From an uncultured Bacilli bacterium (GTDB taxonomy: Bacteria > Bacillota_I > Bacilli_A > RF39 > UBA660), in contig CAKPCB010000007.1 of assembly GCA_934141245.1 (NCBI GenBank), positions 1-64,000 of the forward strand: 64,000 bases of DNA. The letters run 5' to 3'. Below, in pieces: positions 1 through 6,919 of the stretch. Each line of letters opens with the position of its first letter. The first letter of the stretch is position 1. The translations under genes and the position numbers were made by a program. The notes beneath the pieces are model-generated. The model searched no databases. It was given only the letters and a program-made list of their open reading frames with translations, and was not told the origin of the DNA.

Positions 1-76
1 CGGACTTGAACCGACACGAGGGTTGAATCTCGCAGGATTTTAAGTCCTGTGCGTCTACCTATTCCGCCACTCAGGC
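1..76 (-). tRNA. tRNA-Leu (anticodon TAA), 3' end cut by window edge
   Basis: The reverse strand begins GCCTGAGTGGCGGAAT at position 76, a typical leucine tRNA 5' half. It has a clear anticodon arm (CAGGA, loop CTTAAAA, TCCTG) giving anticodon TAA, and a T-arm with GGTTCAAGTCC. A variable arm is present, as expected for class II tRNA-Leu. The last acceptor bases and CCA lie outside the window. It would decode TTA, which is very frequent in these genes. Confidence 0.93.
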
Positions 77-223
77 ACAAAATATATCAACTTTTTCAAG
101 TGACTTCTTGATTATAACTTAATTTCTAATATTAATCAAGTGTTTTTTTATTTTTTATATATATAAAATTAATATTCCATATATAAAATAAAAATTCCTA
201 ATACAAGGAATTAAATTATAAAA

Positions 224-300
<77 letters not shown>

Positions 301-438
301 ATAAACTCAAAATACATTTAGAATTATACAACAAGAAATTTTATAATTCAATATTTTTTTTAAGTTTTTGTATATTTTTTTAATTTTATACCATTATAGT
401 ATTGAATATTTGTTGTTTTCACGCAGCATTTAATACAT

Positions 439-465
439 ACTCCAAAAATTTCTTGGAGTTTTTGT
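439..465 (+). terminator. hairpin plus T-tract just upstream of hit
   Basis: The stem ACTCCAA (439-445) and TTGGAGT (453-459) is followed by TTTTTG, an intrinsic-terminator shape on the plus strand. It sits about 30 bases before the hit ribosome binding site and has no plus-strand gene upstream. It may end a short leader transcript (attenuator) or be an incidental hairpin. Confidence 0.5.
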
Positions 466-502
466 TTTATCATGCTAACATAATTATATAGGAGGAATAA
501 AA

Positions 503-895
503 ATGAACGAATGCTTATTTTGTAAAATCATTTCTGGGGAAATACCAAGCTATACAATATATGAAGATAACGATATTAAAGTATTTTTGGATATAAATCC
601 ATCTACTAATGGTGATTGTCTAATAACACCTAAAAAGCATTTTGAAAATATTAAAGATATTGATGTAGAAACATTAAAAAAAATAGATATTGTTTCAAAA
701 AAAATATATGATTTGCTTAGAGAAAAATTACATTGTGATGGATTAACATTTGTGCAAAATAATGGCTTTGGTCAAGAAATAAAACACTACCATTTGCATG
801 CAACACCTAGATATAAAAATGATGAATTATTACATACTTTTAATAAGAGTATATTAGATGAAATAGAAAATACATTTAATAAGATTTCAAAATAA
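503..895 (+). CDS. hit: HIT-family nucleotide hydrolase
   Basis: 130 residues. The N-terminus has the family signature CLFCKIISGEIPS, with a CxxC pair. The histidine-triad motif HYHLHATPRY lies near residues 95-104. HIT proteins hydrolyse or transfer nucleoside phosphates, for example AMP from adenylated substrates, in the cytoplasm. Length and layout match bacterial HinT/Hit proteins. A good ribosome site (GGAGGAA) sits 5-6 bases before the ATG. The gene stands alone between a leader hairpin and its own terminator. Confidence 0.92.
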   Translation: MNECLFCKIISGEIPSYTIYEDNDIKVFLDINPSTNGDCLITPKKHFENIKDIDVETLKKIDIVSKKIYDLLREKLHCDGLTFVQNNGFGQEIKHYHLHATPRYKNDELLHTFNKSILDEIENTFNKISK

Positions 896-919
896 AAGAA
901 GGCCTACCCTTCTTTATTT
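895..919 (+). terminator. intrinsic terminator after hit
   Basis: The stem AAAGAAGG (895-902) pairs with CCTTCTTT (908-915), followed by ATTTTTAG. It begins at the hit stop codon. Confidence 0.8.
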
Positions 920-1030
920 TTAGCAAGAAAACCAAGAACCTAAAATAATTGCCAATAAAATATATAATACAATTATTATAAGATATCCTGAACATTCGCT
1001 ACGTACTGGTTGTTCATTACAGCAAGACAT
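920..1030 (-). CDS. YjcZ-like small sporulation protein (36 aa)
   Basis: A 36-residue ORF. The N-terminus MSCCNEQPVRSECSG is cysteine-rich and is followed by one hydrophobic segment, YLIIIVLYILLAIILGSW. This is the build of YjcZ/SscA-type small spore proteins, which are Gly/Tyr-Xaa-hydrophobic with one membrane helix. AGGAGGTG sits at the right distance from the ATG. It follows a second similar ORF by 18 bases, so the two probably form an operon. Family assignment rests on layout and the hydrophobic core. Confidence 0.7.
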   Translation of the reverse strand: MSCCNEQPVRSECSGYLIIIVLYILLAIILGSWFSC

Positions 1031-1048
1031 GTCCTACACCTCCTTAAT

Positions 1049-1129
1049 CTAAATATAAGCACCTAGAATTATTACTAGTAAAATAAATAGTACTAAAATA
1101 ATAGCGTAATTTGATGTTGCATTACCCAT
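1049..1129 (-). CDS. YjcZ-like small sporulation protein (26 aa)
   Basis: A 26-residue ORF with the core SNYAIILVLFILLVIILGAY, a close match in style to YjcZ-family spore proteins (short polar start, one helix, small C-terminal tail). The ribosome site GAGGA precedes the ATG. It is the first gene of a two-gene operon with the 36-residue homologue and lies behind a mother-cell-type promoter. Confidence 0.75.
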   Translation of the reverse strand: MGNATSNYAIILVLFILLVIILGAYI

Positions 1130-1161
1130 AAATTAATCCTCCTTTTTTTCTTTACTCACAT

Positions 1162-1189
1162 TATTGTATGGGATTTTGCTTAAAGTGTT
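1162..1189 (-). promoter_or_regulatory. sigma-K-like promoter for the YjcZ-like pair
   Basis: On the reverse strand, CATACAATA (1170-1162) fits the sigma-K -10 consensus CATAnnnTA. AACA (1189-1186) lies 15 bases upstream and fits the mACm -35. It sits 33-41 bases before the first YjcZ-like start. The same -10 sequence occurs before the cotJ operon. The match is by eye only. Confidence 0.55.
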
Positions 1190-1219
1190 CGGACTATTAC
1201 TATTTTTTTATCAAAATAA

Positions 1220-1248
1220 TTGTATTTTATTACCAGATTTGTTATTAT
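1220..1248 (+). promoter_or_regulatory. probable sigma-A promoter for the PrsA-like gene
   Basis: TTGTAT, then 17 bases, then TATTAT, about 33 bases before the start at 1281. The match is moderate; an overlapping TATAAT three bases further on could serve as the -10. Confidence 0.4.
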
Positions 1249-1280
1249 AATTATGTACATTTTTGAAGGGAGAATACAAA

Positions 1281-2258
1281 ATGAAGAAAATATTGTTAAG
1301 CACTTTGATAGTGTTAATGCTTATTACAAGTTGTGGAAAAGTGCCTAAACTTAAAAATGGTGAAGAAGCTGTTGTTAGCATAAAGGAAGGAGATATTTCT
1401 ATTGATACTTTGTATGAAGAGTTAAAAGATAAATATGCACTTGATATGCTAATTAACATGGTAGATGAAAAAATATTAGATAAATTATATCCATCAGATA
1501 ATGATGAAGAAAAATATATTGAAACTCAAATATCTACTATAAAATATTACTATGAAAATTATTACAAAGAACAATATAGCTCATATGAAGAATATTTAAC
1601 AAAAAATGGTGTTGAAAGTGAAGATGAATTAAAAAAAGACATTGCATTATCTTATAAAAGAAATAAAGTTGTAGAAAAATATGCTAAAAGTCTAGTTACT
1701 GAAAAAGAAATCAAAAAATATTATCAAGATGAAATCTTTGGAGACATAAGTGCAAGTCATATATTAATTGCACCTGATGTAAAAGATGGAGCAACTGATG
1801 AAGAAAAATCAAAGGCAGAAAAAGAAGCACTAGAAAAAGCTAAAAAAGTTATTTCAGAATTAAAAAATGGAAAAGATTTTGCTGAATTAGCAAAAGAATA
1901 TTCTGACGATGAAAGCAACAAAAAAAATGGTGGTAAATTAGCAGACTTTAATCATGGTCAAATGGTTGATGAATTTGAAAAAGCTGCTAAGGAGTTAGCT
2001 GTAGGAAGTTATAGTACAACACCAGTAAAAACAAAATATGGTTATCACATAATATATAAAACTGCACAAAAAGATAAGCCAAAATTAGAAGATGTAAAAG
2101 ATGATATTATTGATGACATTGCATCAGATAAAATAGAAAATGATACAACATTACAAACAACTGCTTTAGTTAAATTAAGAAAAGAACATAAAGTAGAAAT
2201 TCAAGATAAAACTTTAAAGAAACAATATGAAGCATATATTGCAAAGAATTCAAAATAG
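1281..2258 (+). CDS. prsA: PrsA-like foldase lipoprotein (parvulin-type PPIase)
   Basis: 325 residues. A lipoprotein signal peptide ends in LITSC (Cys about residue 19), giving a membrane-anchored extracellular protein. A coiled, SurA-like N-domain is followed by a parvulin PPIase domain from roughly residue 155. That domain starts SASHILIA and ends KYGYHIIYKT, with the conserved FAELAKEYSDD block. PrsA helps fold secreted proteins after export. The start is ATG 1281, preceded by GAAGGGAG; an in-frame TTG at 1263 would place the ribosome site inside the gene. A terminator follows at once. Confidence 0.88.
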   Translation: MKKILLSTLIVLMLITSCGKVPKLKNGEEAVVSIKEGDISIDTLYEELKDKYALDMLINMVDEKILDKLYPSDNDEEKYIETQISTIKYYYENYYKEQYSSYEEYLTKNGVESEDELKKDIALSYKRNKVVEKYAKSLVTEKEIKKYYQDEIFGDISASHILIAPDVKDGATDEEKSKAEKEALEKAKKVISELKNGKDFAELAKEYSDDESNKKNGGKLADFNHGQMVDEFEKAAKELAVGSYSTTPVKTKYGYHIIYKTAQKDKPKLEDVKDDIIDDIASDKIENDTTLQTTALVKLRKEHKVEIQDKTLKKQYEAYIAKNSK

Positions 2259-2284
2259 AAATCGCAAAATTAGCGATTTTTTTT
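2259..2284. terminator. terminator between the convergent prsA and recX genes
   Basis: The stem AAATCGC (2259-2265) pairs with GCGATTT (2273-2279), followed by a T-tract on the plus strand. On the minus strand it lies just past the recX stop. Confidence 0.75.
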
Positions 2285-3026
2285 AATTGAAGTTTGTAAA
2301 TCCTTTTTGATAAAGTTTTTCTTTTACTTTATAATCTAGCACTTTCCCCGAATATTTCTTTGAAAGCTTTTCACGCAATTTACTACATTCTTTTTCATAA
2401 ATATCGTAATCATCTATTTGGACATTATTTAATATATTTGAAATTATAGACTTATCATAACCCAACGAAATAAGATTCATATATATTTTGTTTTTTAATA
2501 CCATTTTACTTTTATTATTATTCGATTTTACGCATTTATTGACTAGTTTTTTCACTCTTTCAGTCTGCATATCATCTGTATAAATCAACATACTATTTTT
2601 AATAATTTCCTCTTTTATTTCATATTTTTTCAAATTATCTATGATTTTATATGGACCATCATTAGAAAGGTTTATTCTATCATTTATATAGGCAGAAGCA
2701 TAGGCTTTATCATCTATATATCCTTGCATTATTAACTTGTTTATTATTTCTTCTACTTCGAATTCTTGCAACCCTTTTTCAATCAAAAATTTTTTTACTT
2801 CTAATTTACACCTCATTTTTTTTGACAAGTATTTTATTGCACTATCATAATACACATACTTATTATTTTCATTTATTAGATCATCGACATCCTGATTGGA
2901 AATTTTACGTTTAATTAACAACTCATGTTTTAGAATCAAATCTTCATGTAATAATAAGTCAGTACCATTATCTAAACTAATTAAATATTGATTGTTTTTT
3001 TTCTTTGTGAATTTAACTATATTCAT
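2283..3026 (-). CDS. recX: RecX regulatory protein
   Basis: 247 residues from the ATG at 3026, which follows AGGAGGGGCA. Upstream in-frame codons lack a ribosome site. RecX binds RecA filaments and limits recombination. The three-helix repeats of the family are visible, for example IKYLSKKMRCKLEVKKFL, then EVEEIINKLIMQGYIDDKAY, then SLGYDKSIISNIL. The N-terminal stretch VKFTKKKNNQYLISLDNG resembles Bacilli RecX. No recA lies nearby. Confidence 0.82.
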   Translation of the reverse strand: MNIVKFTKKKNNQYLISLDNGTDLLLHEDLILKHELLIKRKISNQDVDDLINENNKYVYYDSAIKYLSKKMRCKLEVKKFLIEKGLQEFEVEEIINKLIMQGYIDDKAYASAYINDRINLSNDGPYKIIDNLKKYEIKEEIIKNSMLIYTDDMQTERVKKLVNKCVKSNNNKSKMVLKNKIYMNLISLGYDKSIISNILNNVQIDDYDIYEKECSKLREKLSKKYSGKVLDYKVKEKLYQKGFTNFN

Positions 3027-3141
3027 TGCCCCTCCTAAGTCATTATTTAATATCTCATAGAACAATATATAATACATTTGTTTGCGTGTCAACTGTTGCT
3101 TAAGTAAAATAAAAAAACTATCAATATACCATTGACAGTAA

Positions 3142-3348
3142 TTATTCATCATGTTTTTTAATTGTTATTAATCCTTCAACCACTTCTTCTAATGCTCTAC
3201 CAATGTTTTTTTTAGAAACATATTTATTTTCTGGCATTTGAAAGTGATTTGTTTTTGACATTTCTTTGCTTCTTCTTGCTGCTATGTGAACCAATTGATA
3301 TTTAGAATCAACCATATTCAACAGTTTATCAATAGACGGATAAATCAC
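3142..3348 (-). CDS. rpoZ: RNA polymerase omega subunit
   Basis: 68 residues with YPSIDKLLNMVDSKYQLVHI, AARRSKEM and KNIGRALEEVVEGLI, the conserved helices of RpoZ. Omega helps assemble and stabilise RNA polymerase. I choose the GTG at 3348: AGGAG lies 10 bases upstream, while the in-frame GTG at 3357 is only 1 base from it. The usual upstream partner gmk is not next to it; here recX follows about 115 bases downstream. Confidence 0.87.
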   Translation of the reverse strand: MIYPSIDKLLNMVDSKYQLVHIAARRSKEMSKTNHFQMPENKYVSKKNIGRALEEVVEGLITIKKHDE

Positions 3349-3494
3349 TATAATCACACTCCTATTATTAGGATATCCCTATTTCTTATTTTTTTCAACT
3401 GATATGACATTTGTTTACAAAAATTTACAAAATATTGTAACTTGTCAACATTTGTATAATTATGAATGCTTTTTTGTGAAACATCCACAAAAAA

Positions 3495-3523
3495 TGGACT
3501 TTTTTTACTATATTAGATATAAT
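3495..3523 (+). promoter_or_regulatory. sigma-A promoter of the cell-wall operon
   Basis: TGGACT (3495-3500), 17 bases, TATAAT (3518-3523). It lies 36 bases before the ATG at 3560, which has AAGGAGG as its ribosome site. Confidence 0.65.
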
Positions 3524-3559
3524 TACTATGTGTAAAATATAAGAAAATAAGGAGGTCAT

Positions 3560-5584
3560 ATGAAAAAAATAATAATAAAATCTTTATTCACAGCTTTAGT
3601 GTTTTTCTCCTTTTATACATTAGCGTTTGCCGATACGAAAACAGGATACGTAAATGCTACCGCAGGACTACGACTTAGAAAGAATGCAGGAACAACATAT
3701 TCTATAGTTGGACTTTTAAATAATAATACAAGTGTTACTATTTTAGATACAAGATCTACTGCTGACTCTTCTAACTCATGCCCCTCAAAAATTTGGTACT
3801 ATGTTACATCTGAATCTAAAAAAGGATATGCATGTAGTGATTATATAGTTATAACATCTAAGGAAAACACTTCATCTTCTGAAATAGCAAAGATGACAGA
3901 TAAAGAATTTGATACTTATTTAACAAAACAAGGGTTCCCAAATGATTATAAGGAAAAACTAAAAGCTCTTCATAAGCTACATCCTAATTGGGTATTCAAA
4001 GCTGTTAAATCAAAATACTCTTGGGCTAATGCATTAGATCAAGAAAACGTAAACGGAAGAAGTCTATATCAAGTAACAGCAACAGGTGTTAAAAATGGAT
4101 TGCAAGGATACTTAAATACTGGTAGTGATTTCTATGATTATTCAACAGATAAATTTAAAGCAAAAGATGGAACCTCATGGTTTCAAGCAAATAATCAAAC
4201 AATCGCATATTATATGGACCCAAGAAATTTTTTAACAGAAACAGGTATATTCATGTTTGAAGACCTAACTTACTATGAAAGCTATCAAAATGAGAAATTA
4301 ATAAAAAAGATACTGTATACAGACTTTTATAAAGACTATATTAAGCACTATATTAGTGGTGCAAAAAAGTATAATGTATCACCTGTATATTTAGCAGCTT
4401 TATCAAGACAAGAAGTTGGGTTAAACTCTTCAACCGCTACAAGTGGTAAAGCAGGAACATATAATAATGTTAATTATGATGGTTATTACAATTTTTATAA
4501 TATTGGAGCATCAAGTGGAACAAATCCCGTATATAATGGTCTTGCTTATTCAAAAAATGCTGGATGGACATCACCTGAGATTGCAATAGTTGAAGGTGCT
4601 GGATGGATAGTAAAAGGATATATTAGCAGGGGACAATACACTAGGTACTTTCAAAAATGGAATACATCCCCTACTTCCACAACTGGAATGTGGCATCAAT
4701 ATATGACAGATATCAAAGCAATTATTTCACCTTCGGCATTAACTTTTTCCTCATATAGTGTAATCGGAATAACAAATGAAGCACTAGTATTTACTATACC
4801 AGTATATGATGGAATGCCAAGCAAAACAACATTACCTGCAACTGGAAATCCTAATAATTGGCTAAAATCATTACTAGTTAATAAAGAAAATATTAAAAAT
4901 TTCTCCGGTAATACAACATCGTATGATTTAGGAACTGTTGAAAATCAAATATCATCAATAAAAATTGAAGTAACTCCTGTAAATGAAAAAGCAAATATAA
5001 CCGGTGATGGAAACATAAATTTAAAAGTAGGCAAAAACAAAATTGACATTATAGTTGTTGCAGAAAATGGTGCTAAAAGAACTTACTCATTATCTATAAC
5101 AAGAAAGGAATCAGAAAAAATAGAAGAAGAAACACCTGAAGAAATATCAATTAGTAAAATACTAAATAACCTATCTATAAAAAATAACAATAATAATATA
5201 TATGGTTTTACACTAGGAACCACTACTGATACATTGACGAAAAATATAATTAATCAAAACAGTAATGGTGTTGTTAAAATCGCAAACAGTTCAAATCAAG
5301 CTAAAGGCTCATCAAGTAAATTATCAACTGGTGACAAAATAACAATAACAAGTAATAAAGAAACAAAAACGTACCAAATAGTAATATATGGTGATATAAA
5401 TGGTGATGGTGCTATAGATGCAAAAGACTTGCTTATAATCAGAAAATATCTTTTAAAAGAAAGAACACTATCAGGAGTATATTTAGAAGCAGCTAAACTT
5501 AATAGGTCATCAAAAGTTGATGCAAAAGATTTACTTATTTTAAGAAAATATTTATTAGGGACTATGAAAATTAGTCAGGTATAA
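3560..5584 (+). CDS. secreted N-acetylglucosaminidase with SH3b and C-terminal dockerin-like module
   Basis: 674 residues. Domains in order: signal peptide (1-24, ending AFA); bacterial SH3 (about 28-105, TAGLRLRKNAGTTYSIVGLL); GH73-type endo-beta-N-acetylglucosaminidase (about 125-395, with FLTETGIFMFEDLTYYE and LAALSRQEVGL carrying the likely catalytic Glu); a cadherin-like beta-sandwich (about 425-520); and a dockerin-like tail (about 610-674). The first dockerin repeat, GDINGDGAIDAKDLLIIRKY, has a full calcium loop. The second, LNRSSKVDAKDLLILRKYLL, has lost loop acids. The enzyme should cut peptidoglycan outside the cell. The next gene, 8 bases on, encodes a membrane-anchored cohesin-like protein, so docking is the obvious inference. 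Catalytic class is known from the family; docking is untested. Confidence 0.86.
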   Translation: MKKIIIKSLFTALVFFSFYTLAFADTKTGYVNATAGLRLRKNAGTTYSIVGLLNNNTSVTILDTRSTADSSNSCPSKIWYYVTSESKKGYACSDYIVITSKENTSSSEIAKMTDKEFDTYLTKQGFPNDYKEKLKALHKLHPNWVFKAVKSKYSWANALDQENVNGRSLYQVTATGVKNGLQGYLNTGSDFYDYSTDKFKAKDGTSWFQANNQTIAYYMDPRNFLTETGIFMFEDLTYYESYQNEKLIKKILYTDFYKDYIKHYISGAKKYNVSPVYLAALSRQEVGLNSSTATSGKAGTYNNVNYDGYYNFYNIGASSGTNPVYNGLAYSKNAGWTSPEIAIVEGAGWIVKGYISRGQYTRYFQKWNTSPTSTTGMWHQYMTDIKAIISPSALTFSSYSVIGITNEALVFTIPVYDGMPSKTTLPATGNPNNWLKSLLVNKENIKNFSGNTTSYDLGTVENQISSIKIEVTPVNEKANITGDGNINLKVGKNKIDIIVVAENGAKRTYSLSITRKESEKIEEETPEEISISKILNNLSIKNNNNNIYGFTLGTTTDTLTKNIINQNSNGVVKIANSSNQAKGSSSKLSTGDKITITSNKETKTYQIVIYGDINGDGAIDAKDLLIIRKYLLKERTLSGVYLEAAKLNRSSKVDAKDLLILRKYLLGTMKISQV

Positions 5585-5592
5585 GGAGTAAA

Positions 5593-6900
5593 ATGAAAAA
5601 AATATATAGATTTTTAATACTACTACTTTTGTTAGTATTTGCAGTACCACTTAATGTAAATGCAGCAACTGGTAGTTATTCAATAAGTTCAAATTCAACT
5701 GTTACAAATGGCAATACTTTTTCTGTAACATTTACAATTAAAGCTAATAAGCTTTTTTACTGGCAAGCATACATTAGCTATGATTCAAGCAAATTGCAGT
5801 TAGTAAGTGGAACAACAGTATTTCAAGGAGAATCAGATAATGCTACAAGTGGTCAATCCAGTGTATCAAAAACATTAAAATTTAAAGCAACAAAAAGTGG
5901 AAATGCTTATGTAGCAATTGCAATGGGCGATAAAGGTGTCAATATAAATGCTGATATTCAAGAAGTATCATTTCGAAAAGTAACAAAAACAATAAACATT
6001 AAAAACAAAGTGGTTAAAAATTATAGTTCAAATAATTATTTAAAATCACTTTCTGTTGAAGGATACAATTTATCACCAGCATTTAATAAAAATACAAACG
6101 AGTATAATATAGAAGTACCTGCAGAAACTAAAAATATAAAGGTTAGTGCCGAAAAAGAAGATTCAGCATCAAAAATTGAAGGTTTAGGCAATAGAGAACT
6201 AACAGAGGGATTAAATAAAATTATTGTAAAAGTCACCGCTGAAAATGGTAGTGTTAGACAATATACATTAAACGTAAAAGTAAAAGAATTAGATCCGATA
6301 TATGTAGAAATAAATAAAGAAAAATTTTCTGTTATTAGAAAAGAGTCTGAACTACCAACATCAATATCTAATGTATATGAAAAATCAACGATAGATATTG
6401 ATAATAACAAAGTTCCTTGCTTAATTAATACAATAACAAAGAAAGTGTTAATTGCACTAAAAAATCAAAATGGAGATATAAATCTATACTTATACGATTC
6501 AAAAGAAAATACATACAATTTATATAATGAAATTACATTTAACAAGTTAATACTATATCCAACATCAAAGCCGGTAAATAAAAAAGGATTCACTAAATCG
6601 ACATTAGTTCTTAACGATAAGAATGTTGAAGCATATAAAAATATTGAAAATCCTGATTATTACATATTCTATGGTATAAATATAGAGTCTGGTGAAGAAA
6701 ATATATATAGTTATGATAAAAAAGAAAACACAGTACAAAGATTTCATGAGAAAAATAACTCAATTAAAAAAAATATAGATAGCAACAATTTATACTTATA
6801 TACAACTATTGGATTAGGAAGTGTGCTATTAATAACATATATAACATTAATAATTTCATTGTTAAAGAAAAGTTCAAATAAAAAGAAGGATACTAAATAA
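5593..6900 (+). CDS. membrane-anchored cohesin-like protein with cadherin-like domain
   Basis: 435 residues. Signal peptide (about 1-25, ending VNA). A cohesin-like domain follows (about 28-150, STVTNGNTFSVTFTIKA then YWQAYISYDSSKLQLVSGTT, the Gly-Asp/Asn start and 'yD..kL' strand of cohesins). Next is a cadherin-like beta-sandwich (about 155-232, ending NGSVRQYTLNVKV), an unassigned region, and a C-terminal membrane helix (about 401-423) with a lysine-rich cytoplasmic tail. It is co-transcribed with the dockerin-tailed glucosaminidase and is a likely surface receptor for it. Fold assignment is by sequence pattern only. Confidence 0.72.
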   Translation: MKKIYRFLILLLLLVFAVPLNVNAATGSYSISSNSTVTNGNTFSVTFTIKANKLFYWQAYISYDSSKLQLVSGTTVFQGESDNATSGQSSVSKTLKFKATKSGNAYVAIAMGDKGVNINADIQEVSFRKVTKTINIKNKVVKNYSSNNYLKSLSVEGYNLSPAFNKNTNEYNIEVPAETKNIKVSAEKEDSASKIEGLGNRELTEGLNKIIVKVTAENGSVRQYTLNVKVKELDPIYVEINKEKFSVIRKESELPTSISNVYEKSTIDIDNNKVPCLINTITKKVLIALKNQNGDINLYLYDSKENTYNLYNEITFNKLILYPTSKPVNKKGFTKSTLVLNDKNVEAYKNIENPDYYIFYGINIESGEENIYSYDKKENTVQRFHEKNNSIKKNIDSNNLYLYTTIGLGSVLLITYITLIISLLKKSSNKKKDTK

Positions 6901-6919
6901 AACTTTACTGGAGGATAAA

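Noticed and set aside
3560..6900. Cellulosome
   Set aside because: The catalytic module is a peptidoglycan glucosaminidase and there is no carbohydrate-binding module or polysaccharidase nearby.
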